Shown here: in pieces, positions 1 to 12,380 of the stretch
Numbering within the stretch: position 1 is the stretch's first letter
Layout of the letters: every line of letters begins with the position of its first letter
NCBI RefSeq assembly: GCF_000247815.1
Contig: NC_021674.1
Span: 78,516,500-78,580,499, forward strand
DNA: 64,000 nt
DNA from: Ficedula albicollis
Taxonomy: Eukaryota > Chordata > Aves > Passeriformes > Muscicapidae
Direction of reading: 5' to 3'
Position numbers and translations under genes: made by a program
Notes under the pieces: generated by a model
Databases searched by the model: none
What the model was told of the DNA's origin: nothing
The model's input: only the letters and a program-made list of their open reading frames with translations

Positions 1-77
1 AAGGCCTAGGGTTGGGGTACAGGTCTTCTTTGGTAATGGTTGCCTGACCTAGCATACAGGCCAGTCTGACTCCCACA
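1..77 (-). mobile_element. Edge of an ERV LTR (3' LTR of the minus-strand provirus), cut by the window start
   Basis: Read on the minus strand, this piece starts TGTGGGAGTC directly after a polypurine tract, which is where the U3 region of a 3' LTR begins. Over about 72 bases it aligns with one gap to the start of the LTR at 4010-4591, sharing for example the 17-base block around GGGGTAC and the final TCCCACA on the plus strand. By eye identity is only about three quarters to four fifths, low for two LTRs of one provirus. The rest of this LTR lies outside the window. Confidence 0.75.
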
Positions 78-90
78 TCTCCCCCTTTTT
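78..90 (-). other. Polypurine tract of the ERV (plus-strand DNA primer)
   Basis: On the minus strand the bases read AAAAAGGGGGAGA and abut the LTR start TGTGGGAGTC. A run of purines immediately upstream of the 3' LTR is the known primer site for second-strand synthesis in retroviruses. Position and orientation agree with the primer-binding site and gag remnants further right. Confidence 0.8.
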
Positions 91-2030
91 GTTCAACTAT
101 AAAAATAGAAGTAAATGATTTCTGTAAAACTCTGTAAAAACATCCTAACAAACAAGGAACAATTAACAGTGTAACAACAACGACAATTACAAAACTAGTA
201 ATTTGAACCAAACTTGTGACAACAAGCAGTCTCAATACAGAAGACCTCATTTTAAAATAAGTCACTTCAACAAGTCTTCTGTTCTTTCTTCTTGTGGTCT
301 TTATTTTCTTCTCTTTTGCTCTGCTACGTACTCAGGAACAGTTTGTTAGGGATTTCAGACCAAGAAACGCAGCGCATTTGGGAGATGTGGCTCTGTTCTA
401 ATTTGGCTTGAGTTGTTGCCTCGCTTGTTTTTGCTGCTTTTTCTCTGCAATACAAAACTCAGATCTCTGGTTAGATTGTTTTGTAACTCACATAAAGATG
501 CTGTACGGATAAACGAAAGGGATACACACACAAGAAATTAATTTTGACACATGTGAAGAGTAAAAGGTGTACTTAGAAAAGCGACTTTAATGTAATGACC
601 AATGTAGCACATAACTAAAACCTTTTCACTTCTTAGCTCTCAATTTAATACCTTTAGTTTTTAGTAAATCACTCCTTTTCCTTTTTTCTCACTGTCTTAC
701 TATTTCCCTTTCCTTTTTCCTTCTCTTTTCTCTTCTTTTTGAAGTCTTTGAAGTATTTTACTCCATCACCCCTTGTCTTACCATTAACCAGCTTACACAC
801 ATCTTCTCTTCACTTGCTTTTTCATCCTCATTGAAACTTCTGGTACTTTTCTACTAACATAAATTGTAGTTTAACACATCAAGGTTCAAAAGTAAAACAT
901 ACCGAAGTAAAACTCATTATCTATAAAGTGCTTTTTAAACCATGAAAATTTAAACATTGAATTAGACTTGTTATGCCTTCATATTCCCCCCTTTTTATTA
1001 TTTGTTTGTGGGGGAGATAGTTATGGTGTGGTACTTTTTTTTTAAGAAATTACTCTTTATCATAAGAACCATGTCAATTGTCATTCTGCAGGGCCCCTTG
1101 CAGAAAGAGCAATAGTCAGGGCATAAAGAGTGTATTCTGCTAAATTCATTTTTTAAATTTATAAAAATAAAGGCATTTCATGCTTTGTGAGAATAGAACT
1201 CTCTTGGATAGTTTTAAACACCTGCTTGCATTCATATATATGCAAAAATGAGGAGATATTAATGATTTGTAAAAATCAAATCACCATCAACAAACTAAAT
1301 AATACTACTGATCTTTGAATAGAAACATGGTAAGAAGTATTTAATAACTTGTAAGACTTAATACTATTAAATTAAGCTACTCTTTTTTAATGAAGACTGG
1401 GGGCTGTAAGACATTGTCCATTAGTACACTAGGCAGTTCCTGCTAAGATGATTGTCCTACAGAAAGAGTAGAGGTGCCACTTAGTACTTACTGAGGTAGA
1501 TGTTGCCAGCAGAATCACTTCACCCAGTGGGGCTGATGATTGACTGCTAGCAGAGGCAGCATTATTGGCTGAAAATTTTATACTGAGCTTAAAATCAATT
1601 TCAGTTAGAATTCAGTCTTGAATATAACTGAGAGAGCAATGGAAAAAACTAGAAGCTAGAATTACTAAAGCTTAGAAGATATTATAAAGATTATCTTAGG
1701 AGAAATTGAAACTTATACTGTTAATTGCCTTTTAAAGTAAAATACAGAATAACAATAGAACCAAATTTGACATCTGTAAAATAATTTAGCTTTTTAATTT
1801 AATACACTCAAATTTGAGACAACAGAAGTAATTAAGTGAACAATCTTTAAGCTATATAAAATTTACCTAAACTTAAAGTTATCTAAATATGACAGGAAAC
1901 CTATTTGGGTTAGCACAGAAAACTTGCACAGTTACATTAATTTGTTGTTCAGAGGAGGCTTGGTAGTAGTAAGAACCGTTTTTCCTTTTCCTTCTCAGTT
2001 GTTGATACTTGGGAGCCTTGGCTTTCAGGC
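91..2030. other. AT-rich, non-coding part of the ERV interior
   Basis: This lies where pol and env would be expected. All frames on both strands are densely stopped and no retroviral motif was recognised. It contains a pyrimidine-rich run at 671-740 (C/T-rich, plus strand) and a second CCCCCTTTTT block near 986-995 that resembles the polypurine tract complement at 78-90. It may be decayed viral sequence or unrelated filler. Confidence 0.5.
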
Positions 2031-2037
2031 ATCCTGG

Positions 2038-2091
2038 AACACAGTCGGGTGTAACATGTCTTTGCTTTTGGTAAGAACAGCATCAGTTACA
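2038..2091 (-). pseudogene. gag: Possible decayed nucleocapsid zinc-knuckle trace of gag
   Basis: Downstream of the capsid-like fragment, one minus-strand frame shows a cluster of cysteines and a histidine vaguely spaced like a CCHC knuckle, followed by a lysine/arginine-rich stretch. The spacing is not canonical and the frame is interrupted by a stop. The position after capsid is what gag order predicts, but this is weak evidence and could be chance. Confidence 0.2.
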
Positions 2092-2132
2092 ATTTTGCTG
2101 AAAATCCCTGTGGCTGCAACTGGGGGCAGCGG

Positions 2133-2450
2133 TCACTGACACAGGCACAACTTGGTTGAGTGCAAGACCTTTCGAGAAAAAGTCTGAATGGCGAGAGCTG
2201 CATTCAAAAGAGGCTCTTGATGTTGAAACACAGGCTTTTGAATATCTTTGGTGTGTTGATCTGGATGGATTCCCTGCCCTGCTAGCCGGTTAAGTGTAAT
2301 GCCAGTTTCTGTTGTATCCCTGATATATTCCAGTAATACTCTTTTCCATTCTGACTCCCACAGAGAGAATTCGGTAGGGGATAGTAATTGTGATGATGCC
2401 ATGAAGTCCAGCTTTGAAGCTAACTCCCACTCACCCTTTTTCTAGGTCTG
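2133..2450 (-). pseudogene. gag: Capsid-like gag fragment of the ERV
   Basis: A minus-strand frame open from about 2450 to the stop at 2133 encodes a segment with LLSPTEFSLWESEWKR, followed about 25 residues later by GQGIHPDQH. The pattern 'L-S-P-x-x-(F/Y)-x-L-W-x-x-E-W' is typical of the N-terminal domain of betaretroviral and ERVK capsid, where gag helices precede the major homology region. The first Met (2402) is internal and has no role as a start; the frame is open further upstream to an in-frame stop. The major homology region itself is not visible and the frame ends early, so this is a broken remnant. It is separated from the matrix-like part by the GC-rich stretch and the G run. Confidence 0.6.
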
Positions 2451-2586
2451 ATCTTTTAATCTTTCCACAATTACTCTTCCTGTTTCCCGACCAGAAGGCA
2501 TCTTCCTCAGAAAAGGAGGGAGAGAAGGACAATCTGGAGGAACACACTCCGGCAATGAGCACTCCTTTATTCCGAAGGTTGCCCCC

Positions 2587-3114
<528 letters not shown>

Positions 3115-3188
3115 CGGGCGGTCAGGCAGGGAGCGAGGGCGGGCTGGCAGGTGGAACTAGAGGCAGGAACACCCGACGGACAAGGGCT

Positions 3189-3369
3189 TCAACCGAAGGT
3201 CTTATTTGTGATTTCAAAATGGCCGCCATTCGCGGCAGGGCAGCCGATGGGGGAAGAGCTGCTGTTAGGAGGGGGAGCAGGACGAGGAACACACGAGGGC
3301 ACCAGAGGGATGGAAGGGGACAGACCCACGATGGCCTGTGCATTGCCATCGGGGATTTCGGCTGCAGAG
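3189..3369 (-). pseudogene. gag: Continuation of gag after the matrix part, in another frame; proline/serine-rich
   Basis: The matrix-like frame stops at 3370, but a different minus-strand frame overlaps its end and continues with a Ser/Pro-rich composition (for example PSIPLVPSCVPRPAPPP). Gag proteins commonly have such a linker between matrix and capsid. The change of frame suggests an indel within the overlap (roughly 3370-3509). A second minus-strand ATGGCGGC site lies at about 3222-3229. Right of this the sequence is gag; left of it the G run removes the continuation. Confidence 0.4.
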
Positions 3370-3729
3370 TCAGTCACAGCAGAGAGGAACAGGCTGCTTT
3401 GAAGCTGAGTTAGGTGCAGGATTAGGAGAAACCGACGAGCCAGGTAATCGACGCTGGGATTGGTGCAGGATAAGGATAAGGTTATAAATAGGGAGCATGC
3501 AGGGTGCATTGGGGTCCCTTTTTACTGCAAGTTGATAGATCTTGGCCCCCAATGAGTCCCAGAACTTGACTTCCCCTATATGATCAGCTGAGGTGTCAGG
3601 GAAGTTCTGACAGATCCACCTCACAAGCAGTTTCAATTCTCTCTTGGAGAAATCTTTGCCCTTTTTTCTCAGAATAAACTTAAATTGTCCATAAATGCTC
3701 TTCTCTGCTTTCGACATGTAACCACCCAT
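3370..3729 (-). pseudogene. gag: Matrix-like N-terminal gag remnant of the ERV
   Basis: Read on the minus strand, an ATG at 3729 opens a frame beginning MGGYMSKAEK; the Gly at position 2 is the expected N-myristoylation site of a betaretroviral Gag, so this start is preferred over the Met six codons upstream (3744). The next 90 or so residues are helix-prone and basic, with a W-x-C-Q-N-F-P-x-T segment followed by a W-D-x-L-G motif, the usual layout of beta/ERVK matrix domains. The frame ends at 3370 after about 119 codons, far short of a full Gag, and apparently continues in a second frame, so the gene is broken. It lies 280 bp downstream of the primer-binding site, as expected for gag. Confidence 0.65.
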
Positions 3730-3997
3730 CTTCTTTTCTTCCACCTTAAGGGGAGTAGCTGCTAGGACGTCCCTAAACTAGGACCCTTATTTTAAAACAC
3801 AGCAGCGCAGTGGGCTGTGCTATGTCTGCCGTCCCCTGAGCCACCTGCACTCCACAGGTGTCCCCGTCGACACCCTCGCCGAATTCCCGGGTGTCCGGTC
3901 GAGATCCCTCCCTGTCGACATCTGCGCTGGGCCCCGGCCCAGCCACAGTCCTGTCCCACTATCGAGACCAGGAGCTCTGAATGCCAGGTCTCTGCAC

Positions 3998-4007
3998 TCG
4001 GGCGCCA
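3998..4007 (-). other. Primer-binding site, lysine-tRNA-like
   Basis: On the minus strand TGGCGCCCGA follows the LTR end (CCCCGACA) by two bases. These ten bases match the 3' end complement of tRNA-Lys used by ERVK/lentivirus-type elements; the remaining eight bases of an 18-base site do not match well. Position and two-base spacer are canonical. Confidence 0.75.
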
Positions 4008-4009
4008 CT

Positions 4010-4591
4010 TGTCGGGGGTGAGGGCGGTCCCCAACAATACTTCTTAGGGTTCCACTGATATTAGGGCTATGGTGGCAAAATAAAAGAAGAGCGGTGCAAC
4101 GACCTCGACTTCCAACATAAAATACTTTACTAATAGGGAAAACAAATGTGGGACGAGGCCTAAAAACTGAACAGTAACCACAGTAGGAGACGATGACCGA
4201 AGACAAAGATGAAGGAAGTCCGGGGTATAAATGTGGGGCAGGAAAGGGGGTGGAGTCGAGGTTAGGGCAATGGTTATAGGGGAAAGTGGTGCAGAGGTGG
4301 GGTAAGGGAAGGCAGGGTCCAGTGGGGTAGGCTGGGTGGGACACTGCGTCAAACGAGGGCCAATGGGGATACAAAGAAGGAAGAATATTCTAGGGGCTGG
4401 GAGTGGCGATGGTGACTGGAAAATGAGGGTCGGGAATATTTATGAGGCATTAACATGGGTAATCCCATAACTCCTTGGTACAACAACTGGGATTGTCACA
4501 ATTCAGGTACTTGCCAAATCCTAGGGGTGGGGTACAAGTCTTCTTCCGTAATGGTTGACTGATCTGGAACACAGCTGGGTTGATTCCCACA
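4010..4591 (-). mobile_element. 5' LTR of the minus-strand ERVK-type provirus
   Basis: The 582-bp element reads TGTGGGAATC... to ...CCCCGACA on the minus strand, giving the TG/CA ends and short TGT/ACA inverted termini of a retroviral LTR, and it adjoins a primer-binding site. The matching right end occurs at position 77 beside a polypurine tract. An AGTAAA-type polyadenylation variant is seen on the minus strand near 4125-4135. Reading frames in this LTR (for example 3820-4374 minus) are fortuitous. Bases 4592-4597 (TGAAAA) would be the target-site copy, but the partner lies outside the window. Its last 127 bases reappear at 7196-7322 as part of a larger duplication. Confidence 0.8.
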
Positions 4592-5076
4592 TGAAAATAG
4601 GAGGAAGACATCAAGTCCTCAATTCAATATCACTATAATCCAGTGTGTAGCTTTAAACACATGAAGAGAGGAGCAGAGATCAAAGTCCCATTCAAACGTT
4701 TGACCTAACTATACCCCAAATGGAGCATCTTGCTGAACATGTTCCTCTGAGAGCAACAGGTAATGCGAAGGACTGAAGTGAGAAAACATTTTTCCTACTC
4801 ACAAGCTTTGACCAAATCCGATTGGAACGTCACATTTGGAGATAAAATTTTTTAATTAAGAACTTGTAGCTTTTCAAAATAGATTAATGCCTGATTATGG
4901 CAAAGCAGTGCTTAAGGAACACAATCAACATTTCTTGTCCTAAATCCAGAAGTTTTGCAAGGGCAGTGGCAATAGTCATTATTTCTAGAGATTGGACTGG
5001 ATCATTCCTGTAAGTAATACATAAGGGATCACAAATTTTCAGCTGAATTGTGACAGAACTGAGAACTCTATGTAAA

Positions 5077-7194
<2,118 letters not shown>

Positions 7195-7195
7195 N
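7195..7195. other. Single N: scaffold join between two copies of the same locus
   Basis: It is the only ambiguous base noticed in the window. It sits exactly where the first copy (ending inside an LTR) gives way to the start of the second copy (inside the ERV LTR), so adjacency across it is not supported by sequence. Confidence 0.9.
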
Positions 7196-7655
7196 CCATA
7201 ACTCCTTGGTACAACAACTGGGATTGTCACAATTCAGGTACTTGCCAAATCCTAGGGGTGGGGTACAAGTCTTCTTCCGTAATGGTTGACTGATCTGGAA
7301 CACAGCTGGGTTGATTCCCACATGAAAATAGGAGGAAGACATCAAGTCCTCAATTCAATATCACTATAACCCAGTGTGTAGCTTTAAACACATGAAGAGA
7401 GGAGCAGAGATCAAAGTCCCATTCAAACGTTTGACCTAACTATACCCCAAATGGAGCATCTTGCTGAACATGTTCCTCTGAGAGCAACAGGTAATGCGAA
7501 GGACTGAAGTGAGAAAACATTTTTCCTACTCACAAGCTTTGACCAAATCCGATTGGAACGTCACATTTGGAGATAAAATTTTTTAATTAAGAACTTGTAG
7601 CTTTTCAAAATAGATTAATGCCTGATTATGGCAAAGCAGTGCTTAAGGAACACAG

Positions 7656-8369
7656 TCAACATTTCTTGTCCTAAATCCAGAAGTTTTGCAAGGGCAGTGG
7701 CAATAGTCATTATTTCTAGAGATTGGACTGGATCATTCCTGTAAGTAATACATAAGGGATCACAAATTTTCAGCTGAATTGTGACAGAACTGAGAACTCT
7801 ATGTAAATATCATTTTTACTGAGCTTTTTTTCTGCCACAACTACCTAAACAAGGTCTATGACTTGGGAATTTGTAATTCAGCATCAAAACCAGCTGATTT
7901 CCTGAATCCAGTCAGAATGGTTCCTGACAGAAAAACTAAATTATATATTTGCAATTTATATTTATAAATTACATTTATACCTGACAGGGTATAAAACTCC
8001 TGTTTTGCAGTTTCAACATTTCTTGTCCTAAATCCAGAAGTTTTGCAAGGGCAGTGGCAATAGTCATTATTTCTAGAGATTGGACTGGATCATTCCTGTA
8101 AGTAATACATAAGGGATCACAAATTTTCAGCTGAATTGTGACAGAACTGAGAACTCTATGTAAACATCATTTTTACTGAGCTTTTTTTCTGCCACAACTA
8201 CCTAAACAAGGTCTTTCACTTGGGAATTTGTAATTCAGCATCAAAACCAGCTGATTTCCTGAATCCAGTCAGAATGGTTCCTGACAGAAAAACTAAATTA
8301 TATATTTGCAATTTATATTTATAAATTACATTTATACCTGGCAGGGTATAAAACTCCTGTTTTGCAGTT
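7656..8369. repeat. Tandem duplication, two units of 357 bp
   Basis: Unit 1 (7656-8012) and unit 2 (8013-8369) both start TCAACATTTCTTG and end TTTTGCAGTT. About five substitutions were seen (for example AAATATC/AAACATC and GTCTATGAC/GTCTTTCAC), so identity is roughly 98 to 99 percent. The part of unit 1 up to 7807 also exists in the first assembly copy at 4925-5076. No coding potential is seen. Confidence 0.9.
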
Positions 8370-8370
8370 G

Positions 8371-8375
8371 CTCCA
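8371..8375. repeat. Left target-site duplication of the solo LTR (CTCCA)
   Basis: CTCCA immediately precedes the LTR terminal TGTGAT and recurs immediately after the terminal ATAACA at 8991-8995. Five-base duplications are typical of ERVL and some ERVK-type integrases. Confidence 0.75.
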
Positions 8376-8990
8376 TGTGATATATATATATATATATATA
8401 TATATACACCATATTGTAATTCGTGTTTTGTATAAAATAAGTCTGCAAAATAAAAATAAACGAGCCACAGGTAAAGGCAGTGATTGCCTCAGAAATAGGT
8501 AAATTAACATATCTACAGGCCGGACTGCTACCGATAAGCACCTATCTCCTGGGGAAGCCTGGAAACTCACAGGGGAGCAGCATTTCCCAAAAATCCCATC
8601 ATCAGGACTGCATTCCCCGACTCTGGTTCCCGTAAAGATGAAATCAACCACCTAAAAGCAATACACAAGGGACACAAAATCTCGTCAAGGAGCAGGAAGG
8701 ATTTTGTCTTGTGTGGACACCAGAGCTGAATTTGAAAGAAACAAAGGACTGTCCCGCTCCAGGCTATGAAAAACAGTACAAAAAGGGGGCCAACAAAGAC
8801 GGTGGCGTGAACACCAGGGAGACCCAGTGCGATAGAGGCCGGGTAACATCGTGTGTTCGCCCAACTCCGAACCCGGGCTCGGTGTTGTTTTTTTCGGTTG
8901 TGGCTTTCCAGGACCATATTTTCGGTCACGAAAATAAAATTTGCCAATTTAACCTTTTAATTCAGTTTGATTCGTTTATTACCTATAACA
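8376..8990 (+). mobile_element. Solo LTR, 615 bp, with 5-bp target-site duplication
   Basis: The element starts TGTGAT and ends ATAACA (imperfect inverted termini, TG/CA ends) and is flanked by CTCCA on both sides. A TATAAAATA box-like sequence lies near 8429. An AATAAA polyadenylation signal near 8933 and a T-rich U5-like end support plus orientation. A (TA)n microsatellite (about 8379-8405) lies just inside the 5' end. No internal viral sequence or second LTR is attached, so it is a recombination-derived solo LTR. The family was not identified. The 126-residue minus-strand reading frame within it (8567-8947) has no recognised similarity and is treated as fortuitous. Confidence 0.75.
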
Positions 8991-8995
8991 CTCCA
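8991..8995. repeat. Right target-site duplication of the solo LTR (CTCCA)
   Basis: Identical to 8371-8375 and directly adjoining the LTR terminal CA. Confidence 0.75.
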
Positions 8996-9000
8996 CAAAC

Positions 9001-12000
9001 ATGATATTTTGCATGCAGGATCTCAGGATCATGTCCTGCAGCACTGACAGGAGGACCTGGAGCAAAGCTGTCATCCTTAGCTTTACATTTTCTTTACAGC
9101 TGAGGATAGTCAGAGTAGGAGTTATTCTCTATCATTTCCTGGCTAATCTTCTGCATACGAAAGCTCTGGTAAGCTTATAAGAAAGTTCCTGCTCTGTATC
9201 TCCTCATTGGAGCCCCAGGATAGCAAAAATTTCAAGTTCAGCTTTAAGCAATACCAAGAGGTCTAAAATATATGCTGAGGTGCTCTGCAGAATCAGGACT
9301 TAAAGCTGGAGCTTTTCATGGAGTCAAGAGATTTCCTGCCCTCAATCCATGTTTTTGAATGCCCAGTACTGCAAATCAGCTTAGCTGATTTCACCACACA
9401 GCCAAGTTGTAATTTTTCTGTTTGTTACTTTACAGGGGGGACTTGTGTAGAAAGTGTACTCAATCATCTCTCTTGATACATCTCCTATTTCACTAAATAC
9501 CGTGAGCTACCAAGCAGTCACTGTGAGAAGTTGCATCTCCCCAGGGTGCAACAGCATTGTAAAATGCCAGTTGCCATTTATTATTTGTTCCTCTAAGGGA
9601 CAAGCCCCCTTTGGCCACTGGTAAAGCTTTTGAAATTCCTTGATTTGCTGCAGCCCATTTAAACCATGTACCCAGGCCAGAGAGTTGCTACAGTCAGATG
9701 CAGCCCTCCTAGCTAGAACACAAGCCTCACAGGGAGCCAGGTGAAAAATGCCTTGCTACCATCAGTGTGAGCAATTCCTGCCTTTCATCATCCTTTCCCC
9801 AGGGGGAAAAGCAGCCCGGACAATCTGATGGATGTTTAGGTTACACCAGGCCCGATGTTCAGGAGCACACACAAGAGCTCTCTGCTGCAATCATAGACCT
9901 GGAGCAGAGAGCAGATGAGGAATGGAGGAAAAGCAGTGCCCTTCGCACGTCACATTTCTGTACTCTCATGCTTCTTTCAGGCTATATTATCAAATACACT
10001 TAGACATCTGCAAGTGGATTTTTAGATAGAACTAGGATAACCACCGATTTATCTATGAGCCTCTTGAACAGATTTGATTACTCGGGACAATAACATACCT
10101 GAGAGCAATTATTCATGAAAATGCATATTTGGTTTTGACTAAAAAATGTGATTGTCACATCTGATTTACTTCCTTACTCACCAAGTCAACAGGAAATAAA
10201 TGGACCCAATTAATAATATGAAACTGCAAGCTATACCAAATCAGTTTCAACCAATTAATATTCATCTTTTTACTTCATGCACTTTCTAGCAGCTTGAACC
10301 CAAACTTTACTTGGAAAACAAAAATATTTGAAAGCAGGCAATTATCTTTTAGTAAGACATTCCTTATTCTACGAAAATACACTTGATAAGGTTTTAAAAC
10401 TAGACCACATTAATTTTAAGGGAGATATTTCATCCAAACTATGTTCTTCTAGCAAACCTTAATTTGATTGTTTACATGTGTCTGGGTAACTAAATGCTTT
10501 CTTTGCTTTCAGAGTTATCCCATTTTGAAATATTAGGTGTATAATTGCTAAGTGTACTTTCCTATTTACAGAAAAATGCCACTAAATTTCTCCTGTCCAT
10601 CTACAAACTTTTGGCAAGAGTTGATACAGCTGTGGTACGAGGTAATTAATGGAAGGCAAGTAAAGGAGTAATTAATCAAACCACATAAGAAAGAATAAAA
10701 AATGATGCAGAAATTACAAGAATAGTCTAAACTCCTTGTGCTTCGGCACCAATGAAAACAGACCAGAGAAAAAGGTTAAAAAGTTCATGAATGTGCTCCA
10801 ATTAATCTGCATGCACACTGCAATGCTCTTTAGTTTGGTTCATTTAAATCTGAAATTCCCTTCCCTGTTGATGTCAGCTAGTTAGCCAAGATGGTGCATT
10901 ACTGTTATGATCACTGCAGCGCATATAATTTAGATTTATCTCTTTAGGGACTCAGCTCCACCCCCTGCTAGCTAATATGCTCACCATGTTTAATGATGCA
11001 AAAAATTTCCCTGAGTACAGGTTATTTATCTTTATCAGGGGCTGCTTTTGGCTGGCTGTCAGTTATCAGCCAGAATATTTGTCCCTAAATGGTTTGTACT
11101 CATCCATATTCCAGGGCAATTCTGAGGCCCGTATTATCACTGATATTTGCAATAAAAGTGTTTCAGTTCTTCAGATACACCTTAGTAATACTGATTTATG
11201 AGTCTGGACTGGCTGTATTTCTGATGCAGTGATATGAACCCTGAAATATCTATAACTGTCATGGAAGTGAAATATCTATCCAAAATCTCAGAAACAAAAC
11301 CCACTTGTAGGGGTCTTGAAGAAATATGAGGAATGAAGATACTTCTTTGAATACATTTTGAGGGGAATGAGTCAGAGGTGTGTTTTTTTAAACTGAAGAT
11401 CTGTAGGAAAATAAAATGAAATTAAGAACAAACCAATGAAAAGAAGACAGATGAAAGTGTGAGGCAAAAGACCAGTGAGAAAGAGACAAGTGTGGACAGA
11501 GAGGTAGGGAATAAAAGGAAAGAAACAAGAAAAGAAATAACTTTGACTGTACCAGATGAGTGAACACTTTGTGCCTATAAGATTGAAAATTATAGTTGGA
11601 AAAGCAGGAAACTTAAGTTTTCCACTTGAAAGTACTTGCCTGCACAGCAACATGAACTAGCACCCAGCTGAAAAGTGAGACACAGATATTCCAAGTGAAG
11701 AAAGGGTTCAAAACCCTGAATGTGGCTCTGCAGCACAGACATGAGCATTATGCTACAGTTCAAAGATGAGACCAGTGAATCTGGCAAGTAAGAAAGAATA
11801 AAGACATGAAGTAAGTAAATTTCAATTTTTTATAGTTTTGACTAGGATGACAAAAAGGGCAGCAACTGCTGTCAGATTTGATGTATGCAGTATAATAGCT
11901 GGATTTTCTTTTCATGGCATGCAAACATCTGTGGCACAGAGATTCCCAAGCTCGCAGCAACCAAGCCTGTTCCAAAACTGGAAGCAAGAAAGCCAGACGT

Positions 12001-12256
12001 GCTCTCCCCAGGGTGGCATGCTGAGATAACACAGCTCCACTGCTTCCCAGACCTGAGCTCATGCCTGAGCTATGCTGGAGAGCCACACCAGCTTGTTCAG
12101 TGTGAGTTCAGGTGTCTTCAACAAAAGACATACTTCAGAGAGTAAGAAAAGTTAATTCCCCAGTTTAGTTTCCTCACCTGTGTCTATTAAGATACAATAA
12201 CACGCAGCATCATTATTCTCTTCTTACTATCTGTGCACCCACTTGGTAAGGCAGAG
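9001..12256. other. Unique AT-rich DNA with no recognised gene (one exon-like segment)
   Basis: No transposable element or known gene was recognised. Reading frames are short and scattered. The only segment with exon-like features is 9803-10003, listed separately. A stretch at about 10440-10700 is AT-rich with several TTAATTA-type homeodomain cores and could be a conserved non-coding element, which cannot be judged without alignment. Confidence 0.5.
9803..10003 (+). CDS. Exon-like open segment after a strong splice acceptor; product unknown
   Basis: A pyrimidine tract ending CATCCTTTCCCCAG (AG at 9801-9802) is followed by 66 open codons to a TAG at 10001-10003. The residues are charged and helix-prone around QELSAAIIDLEQRADEEWRK, suggesting a short coiled coil, and then become hydrophobic. 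There is no in-frame ATG near the start, as expected of an internal or terminal exon. No downstream donor or partner exon was found and no family was recognised. It may equally be a chance frame. Confidence 0.2.
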   Translation, partial: GEKQPGQSDGCLGYTRPDVQEHTQELSAAIIDLEQRADEEWRKSSALRTSHFCTLMLLSGYIIKYT

Positions 12257-12380
12257 TAATAGAATCATAAAACCATATGGTTTGGATTGGAAGAGATCTT
12301 AAAAATCACCTAGTTCAAACCCCCTTCCTGAGACAGGAACACCTTCCACACAGACCAGATTCCTCAAAGCCAGTCTCACA
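12257..12380 (-). mobile_element. Short CR1 LINE 3' fragment
   Basis: On the plus strand the segment begins AGAATCATAAAACCATATGG, then GGTTTGGATTGGAAGAG and AGTTCAAACCCCCTTCC, the reverse complement of the familiar avian CR1 3' end. It fades after CTCAAAGCCAGTCTCACAAC. About 120 bp remain, so only the untranslated 3' end is represented. Confidence 0.85.

Larger units (their letters stand above)
7196..8842. repeat. Second, complete copy of the near-identical tandem pair
   Basis: It repeats 4465-7194 without the homopolymer: 127 bp of the ERV LTR end, flanking DNA, two 357-bp tandem units and most of a solo LTR. Sequence then continues uniquely past 8842, so this copy is the better representation of the locus. 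Confidence 0.85.

Noticed and set aside
4226..4232. TATAAAT on the plus strand inside the 5' LTR as a promoter
   Set aside because: The provirus is on the minus strand, where this reads ATTTATA; plus-strand promoter use is not supported.
3820..4374. 184-codon minus-strand frame in the ERV LTR
   Set aside because: It lies wholly within the LTR and leader, with no recognised protein similarity; proline/serine-rich translation of GC-rich LTR DNA.
8567..8947. 126-codon minus-strand frame with a hydrophobic stretch
   Set aside because: It lies antisense inside a solo LTR; no family recognised. Its near copy at 6919-7230 comes only from the duplicated assembly segment.
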